Shown here: in pieces, positions 17,059-26,161 of the stretch | Numbering within the stretch: the first letter of the stretch is position 1 | How the letters are laid out: every line of letters starts with the position of its first letter | Assembly: GCA_017504625.1 (NCBI GenBank) | Contig: JAFVQU010000021.1 | Coordinates: forward strand, 1 to 64,000 | Direction of reading: 5' to 3' | DNA from: Clostridia bacterium | Lineage (GTDB): Bacteria; Bacillota; Clostridia; Oscillospirales; CAG-272 | DNA length: 64,000 bases | Program-made: the position numbers and the translations under genes | The notes under the pieces: model-generated | Database searches by the model: none | Seen by the model: the letters and a program-made list of their open reading frames with translations, nothing else | Told to the model about the DNA's origin: nothing

Positions 17059-18417
17059 TTAGTTTTTAAGGCTATGTATCGGCGCGGGGATTCTTCCTCC
17101 GCGGTTTATAAATTTCGCGGGCGAATATCTGTTTATCTCCATAATGGGAGCGCGTCCGAGCAGTCCGCCGAAGTTGATGCTGTCACCAACCGTCTTACCG
17201 TACGCGGGAATAACTCTCACCGCCGTCGTCTTGGTGTTGACAACGCCGATTGCGATCTCGTCGGCGATAATTCCGCAGATGACCGATTCGTCAACGTCGC
17301 CGGGGATGGCGATCATATCAAGACCGACCGAGCAGACCGCCGTCATCGCCTCAAGCTTTTCAAGCGTGAGCGCTCCGCGCTCAACGGCGTCAATCATACC
17401 TGCATCCTCGGATACGGGAATAAACGCGCCCGAAAGTCCTCCAACGTGGCTTGATGCCATAACGCCGCCCTTCTTAACCGCGTCGTTAAGCATCGCAAGA
17501 GTTGCCGTCGTACCGTGCGCGCCGCAGGACTCGAGTCCCATATTCTCAAGAATATGAGCGACAGAGTCGCCAATCGCGGGAGTGGGTGCGAGGGAGAGAT
17601 CAACTATACCGAAGGGTACGCCGAGTCTTTCCGCCGCCTCGCTTGCAACAAGCTGACCGACCCTCGTTATCTTGAATGCCGTCTTTTTAATTACGTCAGC
17701 AAGCTCGGAAAGGTTGCAATCGCCCGCTCTTTGTATAGCCGAGCTGACGACACCGGGGCCCGAAACACCGACGTTTATGACGTTCTCGGATTCGCCAACG
17801 CCGTGGAACGCGCCCGCCATAAAGGGATTATCCTCGGGAACGTTAGCAAACACGACAAGCTTCGCGCAACCGATAGAATCCTTATCTTTTGTAAGATAAG
17901 CGGCTCTTTTTATCGTCGAGCCCATTATCTTGATAGCATCCATATTGATGCCCGCCTTGGTCGACGCAACGTTTACCGACGAGCAAACGAAATCAGTCTC
18001 GGCGAGAGCCTCGGGAATAATTGAGATCATATTCTCCGCGCCCTTAGTCATTCCCTTTTGCACGAGCGCCGAAAATCCGCCGATAAAGTTGATTCCAAGC
18101 GTTTTCGCCGCGCGGTCAAGCGTCCTTGCGACCTTGATATATCCGTCGGGCGAGATCGCGCCGCCAACAAGAGACACGGGAGTTACCGACACGCGCTTAT
18201 TTACTATCGGAATGCCGTATTTCTTCTCAATATCGCATCCCGTTTTGACGAGATGCTCCGCGCTTGTCGTTATCTTATCGTAAATTTTCTGACACAGTCT
18301 GTCCTCGTCCTCGCTTACGCAATCGTAAAGCGAGATACCCATCGTTATCGTGCGGATATCGAGGTTCTCCTGCTGTATCATATTAATCGTTTCAAGTATA
18401 TTTTTCGTATTGACCAT
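17059..18417 (-). CDS. UPF0210 / PFL family protein (DUF711)
   Basis: 452 residues, full length for the family. Typical segments are NIRTI-like [59 protein letters not shown] and the late [18 protein letters not shown]. Related structures are distantly like the glycyl-radical (PFL-like) fold, but the function is unknown. It follows the ACT-domain gene by 43 nt; this two-gene pair is found widely in Firmicutes and other phyla, pointing to a shared role, perhaps amino-acid sensing. Confidence 0.92.
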   Translation of the reverse strand: MVNTKNILETINMIQQENLDIRTITMGISLYDCVSEDEDRLCQKIYDKITTSAEHLVKTGCDIEKKYGIPIVNKRVSVTPVSLVGGAISPDGYIKVARTLDRAAKTLGINFIGGFSALVQKGMTKGAENMISIIPEALAETDFVCSSVNVASTKAGINMDAIKIMGSTIKRAAYLTKDKDSIGCAKLVVFANVPEDNPFMAGAFHGVGESENVINVGVSGPGVVSSAIQRAGDCNLSELADVIKKTAFKITRVGQLVASEAAERLGVPFGIVDLSLAPTPAIGDSVAHILENMGLESCGAHGTTATLAMLNDAVKKGGVMASSHVGGLSGAFIPVSEDAGMIDAVERGALTLEKLEAMTAVCSVGLDMIAIPGDVDESVICGIIADEIAIGVVNTKTTAVRVIPAYGKTVGDSINFGGLLGRAPIMEINRYSPAKFINRGGRIPAPIHSLKN

Positions 18418-18460
18418 TTGAACTTATCCTCGTTTTATACGTCCTCTTGACAGCCTCAGA

Positions 18461-18730
18461 TCAGATGTTGTGCATCGAGTTGAAGATATCCTCGTGCATA
18501 ACGTGAACGTCAAGACCGCATCCCTTGCCGAGAGCGGTAAGCTTATCCGAAAAATCCGAGAAATCAATGGTAAGCTCATGAATGTCAACGAGCATGATCA
18601 TAGCAAAATACTCGGAAAGCACGCTTTGGGAAATATCTATTATGTTTGCCTTATAAAGTGAGCATTCGGTGGCAACCTTAGCAATGATTCCAACTGAATC
18701 CCTTCCCGTTACCGTAATTACAGCCTTCAT
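18461..18730 (-). CDS. ACT domain protein, UPF0237 family
   Basis: 89 residues, essentially a single ACT domain: MKAVITVTGRDSVGIIAKV, a turn with NIIDISQSVLSEYFAMIMLV, then a second helix and strand ending HVMHEDIFNSMH. Such domains bind small ligands, often amino acids, as dimers. First gene of the operon with the UPF0210 protein; a strong promoter lies directly upstream. The ligand is not known. Confidence 0.92.
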   Translation of the reverse strand: MKAVITVTGRDSVGIIAKVATECSLYKANIIDISQSVLSEYFAMIMLVDIHELTIDFSDFSDKLTALGKGCGLDVHVMHEDIFNSMHNI

Positions 18731-18767
18731 AATGTGAGCACCTCGCTAAATATCTATAGTTTACTTT

Positions 18768-18796
18768 ATTATACTACATCTTTCAAAAAATATCAA
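18768..18796 (-). promoter_or_regulatory. Promoter of the ACT/UPF0210 operon
   Basis: Minus strand: TTGATA (18796-18791), 17-nt spacer, TATAAT (18773-18768). Confidence 0.8.
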
Positions 18797-18835
18797 TAGG
18801 TTACAAAAAATTTTTCGCCATTTTCGTCTTTCCCG

Positions 18836-18864
18836 TTGACCGTTTTTTTATTGTGTGCTATAAT
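18836..18864 (+). promoter_or_regulatory. Promoter of the 18.9-21.9 kb operon
   Basis: TTGACC (18836-18841), 17-nt spacer, TATAAT (18859-18864). It lies inside the longest open frame of the next gene, which shows that the true start must be further right. Confidence 0.85.
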
Positions 18865-18898
18865 AAAACCAAAGATCAGGATACGGGAGGAAAACGCG

Positions 18899-19450
18899 TT
18901 GAACACGACCTGCGAATACATAATCAGGCAAAAAAACGAGGGCGGCACGCTGATAAGGAAAATTGTCGTTGCTATCTCGTACTTTCTGCTTGCAGCCGTT
19001 CTTATTTTTCTCGTCCTGATTTTCTCTCCCTACGTCTTTATAATTCCCTTCATTCTCATCGCTCTTGCATTCGTCGCTCTTATATATTTTGCAACCTGGC
19101 GGTTTCTTTCCGTGGAATACGAAATAGTTATCGCGGGCGGTGATCTTACTGTGACGACGATATACGGTCGATCCCTCCGCAAACGCACGGTCAACGTAAG
19201 CATTTCCTCTATCATTGAGATCGGCGAATACGGTGACGGCGCGTACGAGGAGATTAGCAAGCTCTCACTTCAGAAAAATTATATATGCGTGTCCTCTCTT
19301 GCCTCACCCGATATGTATTACGCGATATTCGACGAGGACAAGGATCGGTCGATACTGTATTTCGACGCAACGAGCGAGGCAATAGCGCTACTTAAACGCC
19401 ACAACGGCGGCGCATTCAGGGCATCCGAAAAACGAATGAATAACAAATAA
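18899..19450 (+). CDS. Two-helix membrane protein, unknown (DUF6106-like?)
   Basis: 183 residues from TTG 18899, preceded by GGGAGG 8 nt upstream and by a promoter whose transcription start would fall near 18871. An upstream TTG coincides with the -35 box and is excluded. After TTCEYIIRQKNEGG come two transmembrane helices (about residues 22-63), then a soluble beta domain (VEYEIVIAGGDLTVTTIYG, ISSIIEIGEYGD) that resembles bacterial PH-like domains. It could be the clostridial DUF6106 family, but that is a memory-based guess. First gene of a three-gene operon with a ribbon-helix-helix protein and a GH106-like enzyme. Confidence 0.7.
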   Translation: MNTTCEYIIRQKNEGGTLIRKIVVAISYFLLAAVLIFLVLIFSPYVFIIPFILIALAFVALIYFATWRFLSVEYEIVIAGGDLTVTTIYGRSLRKRTVNVSISSIIEIGEYGDGAYEEISKLSLQKNYICVSSLASPDMYYAIFDEDKDRSILYFDATSEAIALLKRHNGGAFRASEKRMNNK

Positions 19451-19464
19451 GGAGTAAATACACA

Positions 19465-19683
19465 ATGAAAAATCAACCCGAGATAAAGGTAAGACTCTCA
19501 GAGGATCTGCTTCGCAAGCTGATCTATATTTCCGAGGCGGAGGGCAGAACGCCGAACAATCAGTTCCTCTTTATGCTCCGCAACAACATCCAGTATTTTG
19601 AGAGGACGAAAGGAAAGTTCAACAGCGCAAAGCTTGCCGCGATCGATATAAGCGAATATACCGAAACCGGTGAAAAGGAATAA
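19465..19683 (+). CDS. Arc-like ribbon-helix-helix protein
   Basis: 72 residues, with AAGGAG 10 nt upstream of the ATG. IKVRLSEDLLRKLIYISEAE is the beta strand and first helix of the Arc/MetJ ribbon-helix-helix fold, and the following RTPNNQFLFMLRNNIQYFER is the second helix. Such proteins bind DNA as dimers. It lies 14 nt after the membrane-protein gene and 32 nt before the GH106-like gene, so a local regulatory role is plausible but unproven. Confidence 0.75.
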   Translation: MKNQPEIKVRLSEDLLRKLIYISEAEGRTPNNQFLFMLRNNIQYFERTKGKFNSAKLAAIDISEYTETGEKE

Positions 19684-19715
19684 TTCATAAAGACTTTCTG
19701 CACGGAGGTAGCATT

Positions 19716-21869
19716 ATGAAGGATATTATCTATAAGAACAACCGCCCACTCAAGATTGTTCACAGCTATTACAACGATGACAACCTCACTCTTGATGAAA
19801 AGAAGGCAAAGGTCACCGAAACGATCGAGCGACTTTACCGACTTAATTTTGGCGGTATCGTAACAAACGTTCGCTGGAACTTTAACACAAACCCAGCTGT
19901 CCCCGTTGAGCCGAGAAACGGCTATTACACCAAGGACAGTGAGGAATGGGAGGTCTTCAGATTTGCGCTGTCCGAAATTAAAAGGCTTGGTCTTCGCGCG
20001 TGGGTATACGACGAGCACGGCTATCCCAGCGGAGGCGCAGGAGGACTGACTCTTGCCGCCAATCCCGAATATGAGTGCCGCGCGATAGCCGAGATACCGA
20101 ATATTCTGCATCCTGGCGAAAAAATAACGGTAACACTTCCCCATGGCCACAAATGCTTTATCTACGGTGCCTCTTATATCTGCAATGACAAGGGAGAGCC
20201 TACCGATTTTACGCCGGTTGAGGAATTTATCGACGACGGTTGTGATCAAAACGCTATCACGTTCAACAATCACACCGACAAGCTTCTTATAACGGTTGCT
20301 TTTGCTGACAAATATCTTTACGAGGGCACCCACGCAGAGCACAACGCTTACGAATGCCGCAGATACATAGATGTAATGAACCGCGATGCTGTGCGCGAAT
20401 TCATCCGCAACACGTACGAGGTCTACACCGAATATTCCAAAGATCACTATACAGACGGCGACGGCCTTGTTGAAGCCTACTTTACCGACGAACCTTCGCT
20501 TATGGGAAGATATATCAACGAGGGCTTTTATCCCAGAGTAACGCGCGATTCGTACGATGACAGCATTCCCCTTTACCGTATCGCAAATTACGGACGAGAC
20601 GTACGCAACGTCTTTGAGTCGCTCTCGGGCATGCCGTTTGAACAAAATCTCATCTACCTCTTCTACGGTAATACCCAAAAGGCGAAAAGAGTCAGATATT
20701 TCTTCCACCTGACGACAAGCACGCTGTTTGAGAAGAGCTTCTACGAGCAGATTTCCAACTACTGCAAGCTTGCGGGGACGAGATTCTCGGGACACATTCT
20801 GCTTGAGGACGATATCCGTCATCACGTGCTTTTTGAGGGCAATTATTTCTCACTCTTGCGCCACATGCACTTCCCCGGAATAGACATGCTGATTTCGATC
20901 CCCGAAACAGTCTACAAATATGCCTTTACCCCCAAGCTTATCTCCTCAATAGCTCACGCATATAACCGACCGCACGTTATGAGCGAGGTTTCAGCACACA
21001 ATCACGGCGGCCGTGTAACTCCCGCGCAGATGTATGCCGCGATTGCACTCCAATACGCCTTCGGTGTTGACATATTTACGTCATATTACTCCGTTGATCT
21101 CTGCGATACCGAAACGTATCAAAAATATAACTCCGCGATCGGCAACATCGGAGATTTTATGGGCAACGGCAGGCACGTCGCCGACGTACTTCTCTATTAC
21201 CCGATCGAAACCTTTATGATGAATCAAATCCCGCGGATGAAGGCGACATATACAAGTCCGGAAAACTACTCCGAGCCTGAAAATATTTGCCACGACGGTC
21301 TTTATTCGACAATAAAGGAGCTTTGTGACAGTCAGATTGACTTCGACCTTGCCGATCTTGAACTTATAAAGGATCTTGAGATCAAGGACGGATGCCTCAT
21401 AGGTCGTCAGGGCGAAAAATACAGCTATCTTGTACTTCCCCCTATGGAGCTTACCGCGGATGCATACGCGTATCTCGACTATCTGTCAAGACGCGGCATC
21501 AAAATATACGCATTGAAGAGCACATGCTTTGAAGATCTCAATAATGCGGACTTCTGCGAAAAATTCGATAGCTCCGAGGCGCTTGTAGCGGCGTTTGAGC
21601 GATGCACAAATCGCTTTGCAGTTTCAGAAGCCGCAAGGCACGATGGAATTGCTTGTCTTTGCCGCGATTTTGACGGCAAGTACAGGTACATGCTTGTAAA
21701 CTCGAGAAACAAAAAGCTTGACGTCACGCTCACGCTGAAAAACCTTGCAAATACAAGATTAATCTCACCCGTTGATATGTCAGAGCGCACGGTTTTAGTG
21801 GAAAAATGCACTGACGGTGTTAAAATGACCTTTACGATCAACGAATACGAAACCTTACTCATCGATTAG
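19716..21869 (+). CDS. GH106-like glycoside hydrolase, short form
   Basis: 717 residues; GGAGG lies 7 nt before the ATG. It shares its motif order with the larger enzyme near the left end: WVYDEHGYPSGGAGG (about residues 95-109), YFTDEP (about 255-260), FSGHILLEDD (about 357-366), VMSEVSAH (about 421-428). It lacks the long C-terminal beta-sandwich, ending after a short NSRNKKLDVTLTL beta unit. No signal peptide, so cytosolic. The two enzymes are diverged paralogs, not recent copies, and probably attack different linkages. A bidirectional terminator follows. Rhamnosidase activity is inferred from family only. Confidence 0.75.
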   Translation: MKDIIYKNNRPLKIVHSYYNDDNLTLDEKKAKVTETIERLYRLNFGGIVTNVRWNFNTNPAVPVEPRNGYYTKDSEEWEVFRFALSEIKRLGLRAWVYDEHGYPSGGAGGLTLAANPEYECRAIAEIPNILHPGEKITVTLPHGHKCFIYGASYICNDKGEPTDFTPVEEFIDDGCDQNAITFNNHTDKLLITVAFADKYLYEGTHAEHNAYECRRYIDVMNRDAVREFIRNTYEVYTEYSKDHYTDGDGLVEAYFTDEPSLMGRYINEGFYPRVTRDSYDDSIPLYRIANYGRDVRNVFESLSGMPFEQNLIYLFYGNTQKAKRVRYFFHLTTSTLFEKSFYEQISNYCKLAGTRFSGHILLEDDIRHHVLFEGNYFSLLRHMHFPGIDMLISIPETVYKYAFTPKLISSIAHAYNRPHVMSEVSAHNHGGRVTPAQMYAAIALQYAFGVDIFTSYYSVDLCDTETYQKYNSAIGNIGDFMGNGRHVADVLLYYPIETFMMNQIPRMKATYTSPENYSEPENICHDGLYSTIKELCDSQIDFDLADLELIKDLEIKDGCLIGRQGEKYSYLVLPPMELTADAYAYLDYLSRRGIKIYALKSTCFEDLNNADFCEKFDSSEALVAAFERCTNRFAVSEAARHDGIACLCRDFDGKYRYMLVNSRNKKLDVTLTLKNLANTRLISPVDMSERTVLVEKCTDGVKMTFTINEYETLLID

Positions 21870-21872
21870 CAT

Positions 21873-21931
21873 AAAAATCGGTTGCATAAAGGGCATCTCT
21901 CTTCAGATCCTCCTATGCAACCGATTTTTTT
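21873..21931. terminator. Bidirectional terminator, 16-bp stem
   Basis: Arms 21873-21888 and 21914-21929 pair perfectly around a 25-nt loop, with A5 and T6 ends. It ends the GH106-like operon and the converging HAD gene. Confidence 0.88.
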
Positions 21932-22568
21932 ATTTCAGGAACTCTATAAGCTCTGTCATTTTCTCTATGACCGGCAAACCCGTTGCCTCAAGCTTTGCTC
22001 TCGACTGATGTCCTCCGCAAAAGAGAATACAATCTCCGCCCATACACGCCGCCGTTTCAGCGTCGTGCGTCGTATCTCCGATAAAAAGTATCTTCGCATT
22101 GGGGTGCTCCTCTCTCCACTCGGTCGCAAGGTGAGTCTTGCTTCCCGCGTGGATATTGTCAAGGCCCTTCACCTCGTCAAAATATCCGTACACTCCAAGC
22201 TTTTTAAGATACCTTTCAAGCATTCCAAGCTCACACGCCGAGATAACCGCTTGTCCAAGTCCCATTTCCTTTATTGTTTCAATGGTTTCCCTAACGCCGT
22301 CAACAAGCCTTGACTCCTGCGCGTGCTTATTGTAAAGCTCTACCCACATAGGAGCCAGCACGGTTTCGTAGGACTCCTTCTCAAAGTCAAATCCAAGCCC
22401 TCTATAGTAGTCGATGATTGGAAAATCGAATATATCTCGGTAATACTCAACGCTTGGTATTACGGGAAGCCCTCTTTCCTCAAGCATCTTATTGACGCTC
22501 ACGATACCCGCATCCATATCAGCAAATATCGTGCCGTTAAAATCCCAGATTATATGCGTATATTTCAA
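21930..22568 (-). CDS. HAD-superfamily hydrolase (phosphoglycolate-phosphatase-like)
   Basis: 212 residues. The start is TTG (22568), with AAGGA 9 nt upstream; the nearby ATG is in another frame. HAD motif I is DFNGT (Asp9, Asn11): the usual second aspartate, the general acid/base, is Asn. Motif II (VISA) and motif IV (GDTTHD) are intact, and the cap is the small helical C1 type (residues about 18-90). Many clostridial HADs carry DFNGT, so this is probably a functional subgroup rather than decay. It lies beyond the terminator of the upstream lipoprotein gene and may depend on read-through or a weak promoter. Substrate unknown. Confidence 0.85.
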   Translation of the reverse strand: MKYTHIIWDFNGTIFADMDAGIVSVNKMLEERGLPVIPSVEYYRDIFDFPIIDYYRGLGFDFEKESYETVLAPMWVELYNKHAQESRLVDGVRETIETIKEMGLGQAVISACELGMLERYLKKLGVYGYFDEVKGLDNIHAGSKTHLATEWREEHPNAKILFIGDTTHDAETAACMGGDCILFCGGHQSRAKLEATGLPVIEKMTELIEFLK

Positions 22569-22592
22569 TGTTCATATTCCTTTCTCGCTTTT

Positions 22593-22623
22593 AAAAGCCT
22601 CTGTCGTAACGACAGAGGCTTTT
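22593..22623 (-). terminator. Terminator of the lipoprotein gene
   Basis: 14-bp perfect stem (22593-22606 with 22610-22623), TAA loop, flanked by A/T runs. Confidence 0.85.
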
Positions 22624-22636
22624 ATTATTTTGGCTA

Positions 22637-24703
22637 TTACTGTGCCGCGGGAACGAATCCGTAGGTAACGAGCCAATTGTAATATATGGTATATGCAGAT
22701 TCACCGGACTTATCCTCAGTATAGGTTCCGTCGGGATTCTGCTTGCCGCCGCTTGTAGCAACGTCATAAGCCTTGTTGGATATCTTGCTCAGATTAACGA
22801 CGATGTCCACGCTCTCGCCATCCTGACCCTTAACGGGATATTTGGGGTTAACACCCTCAGCAAGCGCAACCTTAAGTCCAACCTCTGCATCCTCGATAAG
22901 CTCGTAAAGCTCCTCGTAACTGGTACAGTCCTCCATTTCATCAAGGACACGGCCTACGTAAACGTTGATATGACCGAGAAGAGTGACGTCAAGGTCAGCG
23001 TCAAACTCGTCAAGCTCTCTGTTAAAGCTGAAGCCGAGCAAGGGATTTATAAGTGCGTCATTGTTCTGCTTCTTGGAATTTTCCCAGTAATCGGGAGCCA
23101 ATCCCTCCTCGGGATATGCGATGAAGCAGTTACCTGTACGCTCGATATTCATAAGGTAATTGTTGTTAAGACGCTTAAGCATTCCGGTATCCTCGTCAAT
23201 AACGTAGTTTACGTTCTTAACGCCATACTGGAGAACGTTTCTGAGCTCGGAATTGGTATTGAGAAGGTTAAGAACCTTCATACATCCGAGAACGTTCTTG
23301 GAGTTTGCCGAGATCGCGTACATATTACCGTAAAGCGACTCCTCATCTGCCTCGGGATACTTTACAACGATAGCGTAATATTCCTTGCCGTTTTCATCGG
23401 TATATACGCCGTCGTTCTCGAGGGCCTCGCCCTTTATGGAATAGTTGCCGTTTACGAAGGAGATTGCAGCGTTGCTTCTCTCATCGTTCTCGGTTGCGAA
23501 GTAGTTATTGTATTCGTAATTCTTAAGAGTAAGAAGAATATTTCTGTACTCCTCGTTTGCAAAGAGGCTGTTAAAGCCAAGCTCGATCTTTCCTCTGCCT
23601 GCATTTGCGGGATCGCCGTAAACGGTACCGATGATTGAGAACTTATTGCTGTCGTCAATAGAATAGGTGAAGTCACCGTATTCATCCTCAGTCCAATTGA
23701 TATTCCAGTACCATACGAGCTGCTTCATACAGGTATCGAAATCAGCGTCTATGGGAAGGATAGAAGGATTGGACTTTGCTACGTCCTCAAGGAAATACTG
23801 ACAGTCAACGATGCTCTTGACATCCTCATAGTTGTAGTAGAAGGAGTCAAAAAGCTTTTTATCGATGAGCATGTAGGTGTACTCGCCGATCTCGATGTTA
23901 TTGGGAATCGCGTAGGTCGAGCCGTCAACCTTAACACCGCCGAGAAGCGCAGACGAAATATAGTCGTTAAGCTTTCTGCCCGTGGTTGCCATCTGCTCGT
24001 CAAGAGCAACGATCCACTCGTTCTCAATATACTTGGTATACATATCGTAGCCCGAGATATAGATTATGTCGAGCTGATTGGGCTCGGTCTCGGGGTAAAC
24101 AAGCTCGTTGATACCGTACTCGTTCTCCTTGTACTGCTCCTCAAACGCGCTAAGCTCGTTGCCGCTGTATCCCTTGTACTTTTCATACTCAGGGAAATAC
24201 TTGTAGAACTCTATAGTAAGCTGCTCGTCAGAAAAATTATCCTCGGGATATGCAGCCTTATAGTCCATTATGTATTTTTCAAGTGCTCTTACCGCAAACT
24301 GAGCGTTCTGCTGCTCGGTGATATATTCGTCCATCGTTACCTCGATGGCATCAAAATATTCATCCTCAGTGTAAAAAACGAGGTCGACGTTGATCTTATA
24401 AAAAGACTTGGTGATCTTAGTGAATTCAGTCTCGACAGCGTCGTACGCAGCCTTGGTAGCAAGCATATCCTTGTACTTCTGGCTCTCAGCATCGCCGCCG
24501 CATTCATCCTCGAGATATTGTGCAAGCTCCTCATCGGTATTGCATACCTTCTTTTCCGAAACCAGACGAATAGTAATAGTCTGCGCACCGATATCCTCAT
24601 CGACGTCGGCAGCCTCGTCCTCTTCCTTCTTTGCGCAACTTGCCATAACCATTGTAAGTCCCATTATAAGACACAAAAGCAGGCAAAGCAATCTTCTCTT
24701 CAT
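22637..24703 (-). CDS. Sugar-type ABC transporter substrate-binding lipoprotein (LplA/DUF3502-like), orphan
   Basis: 688 residues from ATG 24703, with GGAGG 9 nt upstream. A lipoprotein signal peptide (MKRRLLCLLLCLIMGLTMV, lipobox MASC) tethers it to the outer face of the membrane. The mature part is very acidic, Tyr/Asn rich and has the AIPNNIEIGEYTYMLIDKKL and NLLNTNSELRNVLQYGV segments seen in clostridial oligosaccharide binders of the LplA type. Residues 50-200 contain a long charged insert. No permease or ATPase gene is adjacent, so it must work with components elsewhere. A strong promoter upstream and a terminator downstream make it monocistronic. Confidence 0.8.
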   Translation of the reverse strand: MKRRLLCLLLCLIMGLTMVMASCAKKEEDEAADVDEDIGAQTITIRLVSEKKVCNTDEELAQYLEDECGGDAESQKYKDMLATKAAYDAVETEFTKITKSFYKINVDLVFYTEDEYFDAIEVTMDEYITEQQNAQFAVRALEKYIMDYKAAYPEDNFSDEQLTIEFYKYFPEYEKYKGYSGNELSAFEEQYKENEYGINELVYPETEPNQLDIIYISGYDMYTKYIENEWIVALDEQMATTGRKLNDYISSALLGGVKVDGSTYAIPNNIEIGEYTYMLIDKKLFDSFYYNYEDVKSIVDCQYFLEDVAKSNPSILPIDADFDTCMKQLVWYWNINWTEDEYGDFTYSIDDSNKFSIIGTVYGDPANAGRGKIELGFNSLFANEEYRNILLTLKNYEYNNYFATENDERSNAAISFVNGNYSIKGEALENDGVYTDENGKEYYAIVVKYPEADEESLYGNMYAISANSKNVLGCMKVLNLLNTNSELRNVLQYGVKNVNYVIDEDTGMLKRLNNNYLMNIERTGNCFIAYPEEGLAPDYWENSKKQNNDALINPLLGFSFNRELDEFDADLDVTLLGHINVYVGRVLDEMEDCTSYEELYELIEDAEVGLKVALAEGVNPKYPVKGQDGESVDIVVNLSKISNKAYDVATSGGKQNPDGTYTEDKSGESAYTIYYNWLVTYGFVPAAQ

Positions 24704-24771
24704 AAGTTCAACCTCCAAAATCTCTCCGGCAACCATTGTATTTGCCCATTGCCGAAAGAATGCTAATATAT

Positions 24772-24800
24772 ATTCTACTACAAATATTGATTTTTGTCAA
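24772..24800 (-). promoter_or_regulatory. Promoter of the lipoprotein gene
   Basis: Minus strand: TTGACA (24800-24795), 17-nt spacer, TAGAAT (24777-24772). Confidence 0.85.
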
Positions 24801-24990
24801 GTAATTAATTTGGCCTTGAAAGCAGCTTTTGGACGCACATCCAAAGGATTTACGATCTGCTTCAAAACTTGTTATTCACAATAACCAACAGCCGCTGTGC
24901 TTTTTTGTGCATGAGGTACAACCGAATACCATTCGTACCGTTATTTACACAAGAAATTAACACGGAAGCCAAAAAATATTTACAAAATTA

Positions 24991-26130
24991 TCAATCAAGG
25001 AAGCCCTTGAGGTGTCTTGCGCGGCTGGGATGACGGAGCTTTCTGAGTGCCTTAGCCTCGATCTGACGGATTCTCTCACGGGTGATCTCAAACTCCTGTC
25101 CTACCTCCTCAAGCGTTCTGGGACGACCGTCAAGAAGTCCGAAGCGAAGCTTGATAACGTGTGCCTCACGGTCAGTAAGCGTGTGAAGCTCTCTTTCGAT
25201 AACCTCGCGCAAGATAGCAGATGCTGCAGCGTCAGCGGGTGCGGGAGTGTCGTCGTCGGGAATGAAGTCGCCAAGATGGCTGTCCTCCTCCTCACCGATA
25301 GGAGTTTCAAGTGACACGGGATCCTGCGAGATCTTGAGTATCTCTCTTACCTTATCCGCGCTCATACCGATCTTGTCACCTATCTCCTCGGCAGTGGGCT
25401 CACGTCCAAGCTCCTGAAGCATCTGACGGGAGTACTTTGTGATCTTGTGTATAGTTTCAACCATGTGAACGGGGATTCTGATCGTTCTTGCCTGATCGGC
25501 GATAGCTCTGGTTATAGCCTGTCTTATCCACCAGGTAGCGTAGGTAGAGAACTTGTATCCCTTTGTGTGATCGAACTTTTCAACCGCCTTCATAAGACCG
25601 AGGTTACCCTCCTGAATAAGATCAAGGAAGTACATACCGCGTCCGAGATACTTCTTGGCGATACTTACAACAAGACGGAGGTTGGACTCAACGAGTCTCA
25701 TCTTTGCTTCTTCGTCGCCGTTAAGCATACGCTCCGCAAGCTCCTTCTCACCCTCAAAGTCAAGAAGCGGTATTCTGCCTATTTCCTTGAGGTACTGGCG
25801 CACGGGGTCGTCTATCGAGAGTCCCTCCTGCTCGAGTGCTTTTTCCATATTGCTTGAATTATCAAACTTGGACACCTCTTCCTGAATCTCCTTTTCAAAC
25901 GCCGCAAGCTCAACGTCGGAAAGAGTTTCGGAGATAGAAACACCGCTGTCCTCAAGATCCTCGTAAAGCTTTTCCAGCTTTTCGGTGTCGTAGTTTATCT
26001 CCTCAAGCGCCTGATCGTAATCCTCTGCCGAAAGCTCGCCCTTCTTACCCTTTTCGATAAGCTCGGCAACCTTCTTCTGATCGATCTCGCCCGTGATGTT
26101 TTCTGCCTCGTTAAAAAATTCTGCTACCAT
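24991..26130 (-). CDS. rpoD: Primary sigma factor RpoD (SigA)
   Basis: 379 residues from ATG 26130 (GAAAGGG upstream); an ATG nine codons earlier has its ribosome site abutting it and is less likely. Region 1.2 starts at [12 protein letters not shown]. Region 2 has [40 protein letters not shown] and [12 protein letters not shown]. Region 3 follows, and region 4 has [20 protein letters not shown]. It recognises the TTGACA/TATAAT promoters seen throughout this window. The N-terminal ~90 residues are acidic and short, as in Firmicutes. Third gene of dgt-dnaG-rpoD, the classic macromolecular-synthesis order. Confidence 0.97.
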   Translation of the reverse strand: MVAEFFNEAENITGEIDQKKVAELIEKGKKGELSAEDYDQALEEINYDTEKLEKLYEDLEDSGVSISETLSDVELAAFEKEIQEEVSKFDNSSNMEKALEQEGLSIDDPVRQYLKEIGRIPLLDFEGEKELAERMLNGDEEAKMRLVESNLRLVVSIAKKYLGRGMYFLDLIQEGNLGLMKAVEKFDHTKGYKFSTYATWWIRQAITRAIADQARTIRIPVHMVETIHKITKYSRQMLQELGREPTAEEIGDKIGMSADKVREILKISQDPVSLETPIGEEEDSHLGDFIPDDDTPAPADAAASAILREVIERELHTLTDREAHVIKLRFGLLDGRPRTLEEVGQEFEITRERIRQIEAKALRKLRHPSRARHLKGFLD

Positions 26131-26161
26131 TGTTTTTCCCTTTCTATTTAAAGACATCCTT

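Noticed and set aside
21930..22568. Inactive HAD protein because motif I is DFNGT instead of DxDGT
   Set aside because: The same Asn variant is common in clostridial HAD proteins and the other motifs are intact, so decay is not supported.
24801..24990. Possible ncRNA or terminator between rpoD and the lipoprotein gene
   Set aside because: Only weak, short pairings (such as GGTAC/GTACC near 24923-24945) and no T-run; nothing firm.
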